Source: RUG472 sp045224495 (GTDB taxonomy: Bacteria > Bacillota > Clostridia > Christensenellales > CAG-138). From it: a DNA stretch of 36,730 nt. Under the pieces are notes generated by a model. The model made no database searches and was not told the DNA's origin. It saw only the letters and a list, made by a program, of their open reading frames with translations. Positions within the stretch are counted from its first letter, which is position 1. Each line of letters begins with the position of its first letter. A program made the position numbers and the translations under genes. Location of the stretch: assembly GCA_045224495.1 (NCBI GenBank), contig JBGVAK010000150.1, forward strand, positions 1 through 36,730, read 5' to 3'. Below, one piece after another: positions 24,537 to 31,736 of the stretch.

Positions 24537-25786
24537 CCGCGCTGAAGGGCAACATCCTGGAATCGATGTCGCCCGACGCCCTGGGCATCCATCCCAACAG
24601 CTATTTAGTGCTGGAGGATGGCCGGGTGGCGGGCATCTATGCTGTGCTGCCGAAGGATATGGCCGAGGCGACCATAGAAGATTTCCGCGACGCCCTGATC
24701 CTGCAGGGCTTTGCGGATATGCACCTGCATGGCCCCCAATACGAGATCACCGGTACCGGCATGGATCGACCCCTGCTCCAGTGGCTGGAGACCTACGCCT
24801 TTCCCACCGAAGCCCGGTACGCAGATCCAGCCTACGCTCGGGAGAAGTACCGTATCTTAGCTCATGACCTGATCCAAAACGGCACCACCCGGGTCTGTAT
24901 GTTCTCCTCGTTGCATACGGACAGTACCCTGATCCTTATGGAGGAGTTGGAAAAAGCGGGCGTCACCGGCTATGTGGGCAAGGTGAACATGGATAGGAAC
25001 GCGCCGCCGTACCTGTGTGAAACCACGGAGGAGAGCGAGAAGGAGACGGTTCGCTGGCTCAACGAATGTCAGCGGTTCACCTTTGTGAAACCCATCCTGA
25101 CGCCTCGGTTCGCCCCCTCCTGCAGCGGCGAGCTGCTTTCCTTCCTGGGCAAGCTGAAGGCAGAGCGTGACCTGCCTGTCCAGTCTCACCTGTCGGAAAA
25201 CCTGGGGGAGATCGCCTTAGTGGGACAGCTGTTTCCGGACTGTCCTCAGTATTGGGAGGTATACGATAAATACGGCCTGTTCGACGGCAAGACCCTGATG
25301 GCCCACTGCGTCCACAGCGATGCCCGGGAGCGCGCGGCCATACACATGCGGGGCGTCCATCCCGTCCACTGCGCCAGCTCCAACAACTCCCTTATGAGCG
25401 GCATCAGCCCCGTGGCAGACCTGCTGCGGGAGGGACTACAGGTGTGCCTGGGCTCCGACGTTTCCGGCGGCACGACTCTGTCCATGCTCAGGACCATGGC
25501 AAACTCCATCACCGCCTCCAAGGACCGGGGCAGTATGATGCAGCAGGAGAGCCAAGCCATCTCCATCGAGCAGGCCTACTACATGGCCACCGGGGCCGGG
25601 CAGTCGTTCTTAGGACACGGGACCGGCTTTGCGAAGGGAGAGCTGCTCCACGCCGTGGTACTGGACGATACAGCTTTGCCCAAGCTCCCGAACCTCACGT
25701 TGCGGGATCGGCTGCAGCGGGCTGTGTTCCGGCTGGACGATCGGCATATCCGGGCGGTCTACAGCGAAGGCGTCCGCCGTATTTAG
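24530..25786 (+). CDS. guaD: Guanine deaminase
   Basis: 418 residues of the amidohydrolase superfamily. It converts guanine to xanthine and ammonia. The motifs are GFADMHLHGPQY with metal ligands H65 and H67, LTPRFAPSCS, the ligand segment QSHLSEN, LMAHCVH, and the catalytic GSDVSGG. It resembles GuaD and SsnA-type enzymes; the HGPQ variant of the usual HxPQ motif favours GuaD. It is last in hydA-mocA-guaD and would feed xanthine to the divergently encoded XdhABC. A strong terminator follows 20 bp after the stop. Confidence 0.9.
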   Translation: MLTALKGNILESMSPDALGIHPNSYLVLEDGRVAGIYAVLPKDMAEATIEDFRDALILQGFADMHLHGPQYEITGTGMDRPLLQWLETYAFPTEARYADPAYAREKYRILAHDLIQNGTTRVCMFSSLHTDSTLILMEELEKAGVTGYVGKVNMDRNAPPYLCETTEESEKETVRWLNECQRFTFVKPILTPRFAPSCSGELLSFLGKLKAERDLPVQSHLSENLGEIALVGQLFPDCPQYWEVYDKYGLFDGKTLMAHCVHSDARERAAIHMRGVHPVHCASSNNSLMSGISPVADLLREGLQVCLGSDVSGGTTLSMLRTMANSITASKDRGSMMQQESQAISIEQAYYMATGAGQSFLGHGTGFAKGELLHAVVLDDTALPKLPNLTLRDRLQRAVFRLDDRHIRAVYSEGVRRI

Positions 25787-25806
25787 CCGCATGACTTTGC
25801 GAAAAG

Positions 25807-25840
25807 CGTCCATCCTATGAAAAAGGATGTGACGTTTTTT
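25807..25840 (+). terminator. Terminator of hydA-mocA-guaD
   Basis: CGTCCATCCT (25807-25816) pairs with AGGATG-T-GACG (25824-25834, one bulged T), loop ATGAAAA, then six T. Confidence 0.85.
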
Positions 25841-26414
25841 GTATCTCTATCAACCGTGCCTTTTGGCGTTGGCTCTCTACGCCTGGGCCTTCGACCGCGG
25901 CCATGGACTGCGGATGCTAATACCCCTTTTGATACTGGCGATCTCGGGATGGGAGCTCACTTTTGAAAGGATCTGGCTGTTCCCAGCGGCATGGCTTATG
26001 CCGCTGATGTATCTATTCCATGCCGCTGTCTGGGCTGAGGTACTGACCGCGTCCATAGCAGGCGGGCTCGTTTGCTGGAAGATGGCGGACACCTGGCCGC
26101 TGCTGCCGGGGCTGACGCCGCTATGCGCCTTGATGCTCTTGATCCTCGTCGTTCTTTTGTGCCGGAAGAGGGAGGACCGACTCCTGGCCTGCGCCGTAAG
26201 CGGTATGTTCTTCGAGCTGTTCTTTTGTCTTCGAGAGTATATGCTCTTTTCCTTCTGCACCGTCCGATTAGGGTCCCGAGAAGGGCTTAGCCTTGGGTCG
26301 GCAGCGCTTTGCCTATACTGCGTCCTGGAACAGGTTTTTCTGGCGATCCAAGCAAGGAAATTGACGGAATCGAAAAAAAGTGCTTGCATTTTTCGTTCTG
26401 ATGTGTATAATTAA
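25839..26414 (+). CDS. Hydrophobic membrane protein, start uncertain
   Basis: Up to 191 residues with about five membrane segments (roughly residues 7-18, 26-42, 47-80, 90-110 and 118-150) and a Lys-rich end. No family is recognised. The longest frame begins with TTG at 25839, inside the T-tract of the guaD terminator, which is an unlikely start. ATG 25914 (residue 26 of that frame) is the first in-frame ATG, but it lacks a good ribosome binding site and loses the first helix. The stop codon touches the -10 box of the tRNA-Val promoter. The consistent hydrophobic pattern argues for a real gene, possibly a truncated one. Confidence 0.5.
   Translation: MYLYQPCLLALALYAWAFDRGHGLRMLIPLLILAISGWELTFERIWLFPAAWLMPLMYLFHAAVWAEVLTASIAGGLVCWKMADTWPLLPGLTPLCALMLLILVVLLCRKREDRLLACAVSGMFFELFFCLREYMLFSFCTVRLGSREGLSLGSAALCLYCVLEQVFLAIQARKLTESKKSACIFRSDVYN
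26384..26411 (+). promoter_or_regulatory. Promoter of tRNA-Val
   Basis: TTGCAT (26384-26389), a 16-nt spacer and TATAAT (26406-26411), 14 bp before the tRNA. Confidence 0.75.
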
Positions 26415-26424
26415 ATCCTGTCAA

Positions 26425-26501
26425 GGGGTTATAGCTCAGCTGGTTAGAGCGCCACGTTGACATCGTGGAGGTCATTGGTTCGATTCCAATTAATCCCACC
26501 A
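26425..26501 (+). tRNA. tRNA-Val (anticodon GAC)
   Basis: 77 nt with encoded CCA. The acceptor GGGGTTA pairs with TAATCCC (one G-T pair). The anticodon stem CCACG/CGTGG encloses loop TTGACAT, anticodon GAC. The T-arm ATTGG-TTCGATT-CCAAT is perfect. No terminator follows directly; transcription may continue through a structured 196-bp spacer into tRNA-Gln. Confidence 0.96.
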
Positions 26502-26534
26502 GTTGAAAAATCCTGCGGTGTGCGTTACGTTTTT

Positions 26535-26658
26535 AGTGATAAACCCACAGAGTGAATACGGAAAGGCGCGTTGATCGAGAGGATGTCAGGCCCGCTATGA
26601 CGGGAAGACTGAGGCCCATCACAGCTAGACCACCTGCCGAGAGGCGGGTGTTATCACT
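26535..26658 (+). other. Structured spacer between tRNA-Val and tRNA-Gln, possible ncRNA
   Basis: The 196-bp interval (26502-26697) contains no credible ORF and no clear promoter for tRNA-Gln. A long-range helix, AGTGATAA (26535-26542) with TTATCACT (26651-26658), extends through ACCC/GGGT and encloses about 108 nt. Inside is a hairpin CCTGCC-GAGA-GGCGGG (26633-26648) with a GNRA loop, partly exclusive with the ACCC pairing. If the two tRNAs are co-transcribed, tRNA processing would release this segment. I could not match it to RNase P, 6S, SRP or a T-box. Confidence 0.4.
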
Positions 26659-26697
26659 CAGACGGACGGCATCTCGGGATTTCTCAAGAAAAGCTGT

Positions 26698-26771
26698 TGC
26701 GGAATTGTGTAATGGCAGCACCTACGACTCTGACTCGTATTGTCTAGGTTCGAATCCTAGTTCCGCAGCCA
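26698..26771 (+). tRNA. tRNA-Gln (anticodon CTG)
   Basis: 74 nt with encoded CCA. The acceptor TGCGGAA pairs with TTCCGCA. The anticodon stem TACGA/TCGTA encloses loop CTCTGAC, anticodon CTG. The T-arm CTAGG-TTCGAAT-CCTAG is perfect. A strong terminator and then a palindromic tail element follow. Confidence 0.96.
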
Positions 26772-26808
26772 ACAAAAATGAGGCACCATCGTGTGCCTCA
26801 TTTTTGTT
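26771..26808 (+). terminator. Terminator of tRNA-Gln
   Basis: A 16-bp perfect stem, AACAAAAATGAGGCAC/GTGCCTCATTTTTGTT, with a 6-nt loop. The left strand begins at the last base of CCA. Confidence 0.92.
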
Positions 26809-26816
26809 ACTTCAGA

Positions 26817-26917
26817 GGAAGTAGGATCCGAAGGGTTCGGTAGTGAATGAACGTCCAGTGGACGTTCAGAGCCGAACCCAGACCGAGCCGTGAGGCGAGA
26901 CGAATCCTGGTTCCGCC
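26817..26917 (+). repeat. RNA-tail palindromic element, tRNA-Gln copy
   Basis: Same geometry as the tmRNA copy but different helix sequence: helix 1 GGGTTCGG/CCGAACCC (26833-26840/26872-26879), joint TAGTGAA, helix 2 TGAACGTCC/GGACGTTCA (26848-26856/26860-26868), loop AGT, joint GAG. The left arm GGAAGTAGGATCCGAA (26817-26832) matches the reverse complement of the tRNA-Gln 3' end at 14 of 16 positions. The right arm CGAATCCTGGTTCCGC (26901-26916) copies the tRNA-Gln 3' end (26751-26766) with one change, 150 bp away. Confidence 0.82.
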
Positions 26918-26977
26918 CCAGCTTTACACGCAAGCCCGCAGGCGCGAATCGAATCCTAGTTCCGCCCCAGCTCCACA
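26901..26977 (+). repeat. Second tandem copy of the tRNA-Gln tail
   Basis: The 28-bp segments 26901-26928 and 26950-26977 are near-identical direct repeats (three differences), 49 bp apart. The second contains TCGAATCCTAGTTCCGC (26949-26965), a 17-bp exact match to the tRNA-Gln 3' end. Between them, GCAAGCCCGCAGGCG resembles the GAGCCCGCAGGCGAG segment of the tRNA-Ala element, so this looks like a partial second element. Confidence 0.75.
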
Positions 26978-27098
26978 CATATTCTGCAGTCGTGTATCGC
27001 CACATTTTACGTTTTGGCCGCATCTTCATAATCCTTTTGTGACGTTTTGGACGAATCTATTCTCTATACTGTCCTCAGTAAGATAACGGAGGTTCGGT

Positions 27099-28685
27099 AT
27101 GAAACGTCTTTTTCGATTGTGCCTGTGCGCTATGGTCCTGCTGACCGGGTGCCTGCCCACGCCGGAGGTGGAAATTATCCCCAACAAAGGGGACCTGAAG
27201 GAATGGCAAGTGGAAGCCGAACCCTATGTTCCGGAGGAGCAGCCCGCGACTGCTGTCCCTGCGGAAAATACGCCTATAGAGTTCGAACAGCAGGGCGGCC
27301 CTCTCTATGAGATTTTAGGCGCCACACCCTCTTGGAGCATGGAGAACAGCGACTACGGCTTTTTGATCACCGCCCGGGACTGTCCTGTATATCTGCCGGA
27401 TATCTCCGCCGTGCCCGTCTTTGAAGTGGCGTGCCGGGACTTCACCCAGGCGGAGATCGACGGGGTGGCCGCGGCCATGTTCCCGGCGGATACGGTCTGG
27501 TATCCTCAGGTTGTCAGGACCAAGGAGGAGCTGGCAGAGCTGATGCAGGAGACCATGGAGGAGGCGGCTAACCGCGATCCTGAAGAGGATAAAAAATGGC
27601 ATCGCGACGAGAAATACTATGAGGACAAGCTGGCCATGTACAAGCAGTGGTACGACGAGGCCCCCTTCGCAGATGAGATCGTGCCCACCACGCTGGAGAT
27701 CAGCGACTGTCAGAACGCAGATGAGACTGCTAAGAAGTATCCCGGCGTAAAGGTGGAAACGATGGTGAACGGTGAGCATTGGCGGCTTTCCGCCCGCACA
27801 TCGGCGGAGGACCCCATGGCCAGTTATCTGGAAGCCTCCCGGGGCGATATATGGATCGACTATCAGCAGCCCCTGAATGCCCCCTATGGCGTCAAAATGA
27901 CCCGGGAGGAGGCCATCCGGCAGGCCACCGCCTTTGTGCAGCGGGTGGCCGGGAACGAGTACAGCGTCTGCTACTGCGTGCCGCTGATGGCCCACCCCGA
28001 CAATCAGGAAAGCAGCGGCGAATGGCCTGTCGCCACCCTGCCGGAGCGGTTTTCCCAGTGGGGGCTGGTGTTCATGCGCACCTTCAACGGCTGCCCCTCC
28101 GCCTATGCCCACGAGGAGGTGGGCGGCGACATGGACACCACCGTCAGTAAGCCCATCCACTATGAGCGCATAGAGCTTAACATAGACGATCAGGGCGTCA
28201 GCTACTTCCGCTGGAACACGCCCATGAAGGTCACCGGCGTGGTAAATGCCAGCGCCCGGCTCATCTCCTTTGACGAGGCCGCTAAAAACGCCATGTCGCA
28301 GGTCGCTGCCCGTTGGAAGTATGACGCGGAGCGCGATAAAGAAAACGGGAAAGAGATCACGATTTATATGCAGCGGGTCACCTTCGGCCTGTGGCGCGTC
28401 CAGAAGAAGGGGGGCGGGTTCTACTATGTGCCGGTGTACCATTTCTTTTCCGAGGCAAACGCTAACGACTGGGCGGACTGGGTGGAGGACAACCCTTACA
28501 ACGCTGACGATTTGGGCATAAGTATGAATACTACCTGGAGGGAAGCATTTCTATACTGCATGGGAAAGAAGGAATACCATTGGGCGCTTTTGGGTTATTG
28601 CCGCACCTTCGGCGGCGAATACTGGGGCGGCGTTACGGTAAACGCCCTGGACGGCACCATCATCGACAAGGACAAGGGATATTGA
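27099..28685 (+). CDS. Large lipoprotein, unknown function (paralogue of 28784)
   Basis: 528 residues. The signal peptide ends in lipobox LLTGC (Cys18), so it is predicted to be anchored outside the membrane. After PTPEVEIIPNKGD comes a large domain without recognised catalytic motifs; it resembles Firmicute lipoproteins grouped as DUF6034 (from memory, low certainty). The C-terminal part, with QRVTFGLWRVQKKGG, VPVYHFF and VNALDGTIIDKDKGY, is shared with the next gene, which marks the pair as a tandem duplication. GGAGG precedes the ATG. The 71-bp hairpin array lies between the two genes. Confidence 0.85.
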   Translation: MKRLFRLCLCAMVLLTGCLPTPEVEIIPNKGDLKEWQVEAEPYVPEEQPATAVPAENTPIEFEQQGGPLYEILGATPSWSMENSDYGFLITARDCPVYLPDISAVPVFEVACRDFTQAEIDGVAAAMFPADTVWYPQVVRTKEELAELMQETMEEAANRDPEEDKKWHRDEKYYEDKLAMYKQWYDEAPFADEIVPTTLEISDCQNADETAKKYPGVKVETMVNGEHWRLSARTSAEDPMASYLEASRGDIWIDYQQPLNAPYGVKMTREEAIRQATAFVQRVAGNEYSVCYCVPLMAHPDNQESSGEWPVATLPERFSQWGLVFMRTFNGCPSAYAHEEVGGDMDTTVSKPIHYERIELNIDDQGVSYFRWNTPMKVTGVVNASARLISFDEAAKNAMSQVAARWKYDAERDKENGKEITIYMQRVTFGLWRVQKKGGGFYYVPVYHFFSEANANDWADWVEDNPYNADDLGISMNTTWREAFLYCMGKKEYHWALLGYCRTFGGEYWGGVTVNALDGTIIDKDKGY

Positions 28686-28699
28686 GCTATCAATGAATT

Positions 28700-28769
28700 G
28701 CGCCGAGGCGCGTGAATTGCCTGACGGCATGAAATGTCCTGCGGACATGAAATGAGCCTTGCGGCTCAT
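28700..28769 (+). repeat. Array of four small hairpins
   Basis: Four consecutive stem-loops, each followed by a TGAA or GAA joint: GCGC-CGAG-GCGC (28700-28711), TGCC-TGAC-GGCA (28718-28729), ATGTCC-TGC-GGACAT (28734-28748) and ATGAGCC-TTGC-GGCTCAT (28752-28769). Stems differ in sequence but keep the layout and the A/T-rich joints. The last hairpin ends two bases before the ribosome binding site AAAGGAAG of the next gene. Confidence 0.85.
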
Positions 28770-28783
28770 GAAAGGAAGAATAC

Positions 28784-30316
28784 ATGAGAAAAGCAGTTAT
28801 ATTTTGTTTGAATCTGCTTCTGCTGCTGACCGCCTGCCAGCCCACGCCGGAGGTGGACGCCGTGCGGCAGAAGAACCAGGGGGAGATGCTTGACATGGCC
28901 AAAGCAACGCCCCAAGGGACGGAACCTGCCCAAACGGCCGTTCATGTGCAGGTGGAGGCGGCTGCCCCGGATTTTCGGGCCCTCTACGATATCCCGGAAC
29001 ACCTGACCAGGGAGCTCACGGGGGTGGACGGGCGGCTGGTGGTCCACATCGACGCGGACGTAAAGGTGCCCGAAAAGGCCATGCCCATCGTGCGGGTGCA
29101 CCCTGTGGACTTCTCCCAAGCTCTCGTCTATGAGCTGTGGGACAAGCTTATCGGCGAAACGGAGATGTACCTCGACTCCAACGAACGGACGAAGGAAGTC
29201 ATTGCGCAACAGATGCAATACTATCTTGCCATCGTCAACGGAGAGTACGACAACGGCATGGAGACCCCGGAGGAAGCCCGACAGGAACTGGAACGGCTCC
29301 AGCAGGAGTACCGGACCGCCCCTGAGGGCAAGCCGCCGGAGCGAGCCGACGGGACGCTGCAACAGTTGGAGGTCACCTCGGAGGAAGGAGCCCATTGGGC
29401 CAGCTACACGGGTTTGGAGGCCTATGACCCAAAGACCTACCAGAGCATCCGGGTCCGCAACAACTGCGACAACGACACGCTCATACAGGGGAAGGGGGAG
29501 GGGCTGCCGGTGACCCGAGGCGCGTACTTCCATTATTCTTCCTCCGGCAACACGCCCCATCCCTACGATCCTAGGGAACGATACCCCCGCATCTGGGTGG
29601 ATCGGGACGATCCCCTGCCGGAAGGGGTGAATAAGTTTTTAAAGACCACGCCCCGGGAGGCCTGGGCCAAGGCGGAGTATTTCCTGGACAAGATGGGCCT
29701 TGCCGATACCTTTACGGTGGCTGCTGTGCGGCTGATGCCCGATGTGGACTGGGAGGTCGATCCCTTGGGACGAACCATCACCAAGGAGATCAAGGGCTAC
29801 GCCTACCAGGCCCATTTTTCCCGCATGGTCCAGGGCGTGCCCTGCAACAGCACCCAACGGTTCAGCACCTATCTTTTTTCATTCAAAGACCTGGCAGCCC
29901 CCTCCTGGCAGCCGGAGCAGGCGGAGGTGTGGTTCGACGACGGCCTGGACTATAGTTTCTCCTGGTCCTCGCCTCAGGAGACGGATGAAACGATGGTGGA
30001 GGACAGCACCCTGCTGCCCTTTAGCGCCATCCTGGACACGGTAGAAAAGCGGCTGCCTTTGCTGCTGGACGAGTACGCCAGGGACGAGCGACTGGGGACG
30101 GAGGGACTCACGGTGGATATCCACCGCATCGATCTGGGCCTTTGGCGTATACGGGAGAAGGACTCCGTGGAGACAGGCCTGCTGGTGCCCGCCTGGTGCT
30201 TCTACCTCGATATGGATATCCACACGGAGGACTACGACGGCGGCCGACGGCCGGAGGACCTGCTCATCGTCAACGCTGTGAACGGTACGTTGATCGATCC
30301 CTGGAACGGGTATTGA
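28784..30316 (+). CDS. Large lipoprotein, unknown function (paralogue of 27099)
   Basis: 510 residues. Lipobox LLTAC (Cys18) followed by QPTPEVDAVRQKN, parallel to the upstream paralogue. The C-terminal segment HRIDLGLWRIREKD, LLVPAWCFY and LLIVNAVNGTLIDPWNGY aligns with the end of the 27099 product, while the middle has diverged. No catalytic motif is recognised. AAAGGAAG is six bases before the ATG, directly after the hairpin array. The mtnN promoter overlaps its stop codon. Confidence 0.85.
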   Translation: MRKAVIFCLNLLLLLTACQPTPEVDAVRQKNQGEMLDMAKATPQGTEPAQTAVHVQVEAAAPDFRALYDIPEHLTRELTGVDGRLVVHIDADVKVPEKAMPIVRVHPVDFSQALVYELWDKLIGETEMYLDSNERTKEVIAQQMQYYLAIVNGEYDNGMETPEEARQELERLQQEYRTAPEGKPPERADGTLQQLEVTSEEGAHWASYTGLEAYDPKTYQSIRVRNNCDNDTLIQGKGEGLPVTRGAYFHYSSSGNTPHPYDPRERYPRIWVDRDDPLPEGVNKFLKTTPREAWAKAEYFLDKMGLADTFTVAAVRLMPDVDWEVDPLGRTITKEIKGYAYQAHFSRMVQGVPCNSTQRFSTYLFSFKDLAAPSWQPEQAEVWFDDGLDYSFSWSSPQETDETMVEDSTLLPFSAILDTVEKRLPLLLDEYARDERLGTEGLTVDIHRIDLGLWRIREKDSVETGLLVPAWCFYLDMDIHTEDYDGGRRPEDLLIVNAVNGTLIDPWNGY

Positions 30317-30341
30317 AAAAAGGCCAGTTTTCTGATATACT
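30313..30341 (+). promoter_or_regulatory. Promoter of mtnN
   Basis: TTGAAA (30313-30318), a 17-nt spacer and TATACT (30336-30341) in TGATATACT context. The -35 box overlaps the stop codon of the preceding lipoprotein gene. Confidence 0.75.
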
Positions 30342-30374
30342 TTCAAAAAATAAGAAAAAGCGAGGCATAGGGCT

Positions 30375-31085
30375 ATGACCACATACGGCATCATCGGCGC
30401 CATGGATTCGGAGATACAGATGATCCGGGGAAAGATGGACTACTGCCGGACCAATCCGCTTTACGGGCTAACCTTCTATCAAGGCCGCCTGGGCAATCAC
30501 GATGTGATCCTCGCTAAATGCGGCATCGGCAAGGTGAACGCAGCCCGCTGCGCCCAGATCCTGATCGATCGATCCAATCCCGATTACCTCATCAACACGG
30601 GCGTAGCCGGCGGTGTCGGCCCCGGATTGAAACTGGAGGACATGGTACTGAGCACGGATCTGGTGCAGCACGACTTTCGCATGACCGCCTTGGGCTGCGT
30701 GGACGGGTGTCTCAGCCTGGAGGGGCCCAAGGACAAGCCCACGCTGTTTATGGCGGACGAGTCGCTCCTCGCTCGGTTTGAGAAGGTAGCCCAGGAGACG
30801 GCTGGGGAGGCCGCTATCCATCGGGGGCGCATCGCCTCCGGCGACACCTTCGTGGCCGATCAGGAGACGAAAAAGCGATTGTACGATACCTACGGCGCTT
30901 TGGCCTGCGAGATGGAGGGCGCTGCCATTGCCCAGGTGGCTCAAGCCGCTGGGGTGCCCTTCCTGGTGGTGCGCGCTATCTCGGACCTGGCCGACGGCTC
31001 TGCTTCGGAATCCTACGCCGCCTTCGAGCAACACGCGGCCCAGCTTTCTGCCAGCATGCTGCTCAAATTCCTGGAGAACGCATAA
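30375..31085 (+). CDS. mtnN: 5'-methylthioadenosine/S-adenosylhomocysteine nucleosidase
   Basis: 236 residues. It cleaves adenine from methylthioadenosine, S-adenosylhomocysteine and 5'-deoxyadenosine, clearing products of SAM use. The active-site residues match E. coli MTAN: E13 (GAMDSEI), M180-E181 (CEMEGAAI) and D204 (RAISDLADG). TGVAGGVG is the typical loop. It has its own extended -10 promoter and a strong terminator. Adenine released here could feed the adenine deaminase encoded at 20765, though the genes are not linked. Confidence 0.95.
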   Translation: MTTYGIIGAMDSEIQMIRGKMDYCRTNPLYGLTFYQGRLGNHDVILAKCGIGKVNAARCAQILIDRSNPDYLINTGVAGGVGPGLKLEDMVLSTDLVQHDFRMTALGCVDGCLSLEGPKDKPTLFMADESLLARFEKVAQETAGEAAIHRGRIASGDTFVADQETKKRLYDTYGALACEMEGAAIAQVAQAAGVPFLVVRAISDLADGSASESYAAFEQHAAQLSASMLLKFLENA

Positions 31086-31100
31086 GTATAGACAGATCAA

Positions 31101-31133
31101 AAGCAGGGGAGACCGAGCGTTCCCCTGCTTTTT
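31101..31133 (+). terminator. Terminator of mtnN
   Basis: A 10-bp perfect stem, AAGCAGGGGA/TCCCCTGCTT, with a 10-nt loop, followed by TTT after the terminal TT of the stem. Confidence 0.9.
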
Positions 31134-31148
31134 ATGTTATTATGCTCT

Positions 31149-31628
31149 TTATAGTTGGCCGCAAAAGGCGGCTATCTTCGTTTCGTTTTCCGGCGACGGC
31201 TTGTCCTTGGGGTCGATCAGGATCAGCTCTGCAGCCAAAGTATCTACATCCAATGCCTTCCTGGCTTTTTCCATCACCTTCCCCGGACCGCCGCTGCAGC
31301 AGGCAAAGACAGCCAGCCGCTTGCCCTGCAAGGCGATTTGATGGTCCGCGATGAAGGTCCTGAGGGGCGGGGCGATGGTCCCTGCCCAGACCGGGGTGCC
31401 TAAGATGACGCAGTCGTAGGCGTCCGCCTGAAAGGTATAGGGCTCCAGCATCGGCTTTTCGCCCATAAGGGCGCTCTTACCGCCCCAGAAGAACTTTTTG
31501 AATCCGGAATCGGGATATGTCTTCTTTGTCACCAGAGGGATCAGATCCGCCTCAAGGGCCTGGGCCATCTTTTCGGCAGCATATTTGGTGTTGCCGGAAA
31601 GGGAATAGTAAACGATAGCAGTTTTCAT
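31149..31628 (-). CDS. Flavodoxin family protein
   Basis: 159 residues from the chosen start. The FMN phosphate loop YYSLSGNTKYAA (residues 7-18) and the isoalloxazine-side loop TPVWAGTIAPP are typical of flavodoxin and flavodoxin-like NAD(P)H:quinone reductases. The CCSGG segment follows. Likely a low-potential electron carrier or FMN reductase; partner unknown. I chose ATG 31628 because GGGAGGA lies upstream of it and the FMN loop is then at the N terminus, as in the family; the longer frame adds 15 unrelated residues. Confidence 0.9.
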   Translation of the reverse strand: MKTAIVYYSLSGNTKYAAEKMAQALEADLIPLVTKKTYPDSGFKKFFWGGKSALMGEKPMLEPYTFQADAYDCVILGTPVWAGTIAPPLRTFIADHQIALQGKRLAVFACCSGGPGKVMEKARKALDVDTLAAELILIDPKDKPSPENETKIAAFCGQL

Positions 31629-31657
31629 GGGGTCCTCCCAAATCGATCGTTGTGTAT

Positions 31658-31686
31658 AGTGTAACATACCCAAGTATTCGATTCAA
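31658..31686 (-). promoter_or_regulatory. Promoter of the flavodoxin gene
   Basis: On minus, TTGAAT (31686-31681), a 17-nt spacer and TACACT (31663-31658). Confidence 0.65.
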
Positions 31687-31736
31687 TAGTATAGAGTTTT
31701 CATATCTGTATCAACCCGGTCAAGGGCAATTATAAA

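Noticed and set aside
26502..26697. 6S RNA, RNase P RNA or T-box in the tRNA-Val/tRNA-Gln spacer
   Set aside because: The 3' part (GGCATCTCGGG) has a passing likeness to the end of E. coli 6S RNA, but the central bubble and closing stem are not there; no RNase P P4 core or T-box sequence was found.
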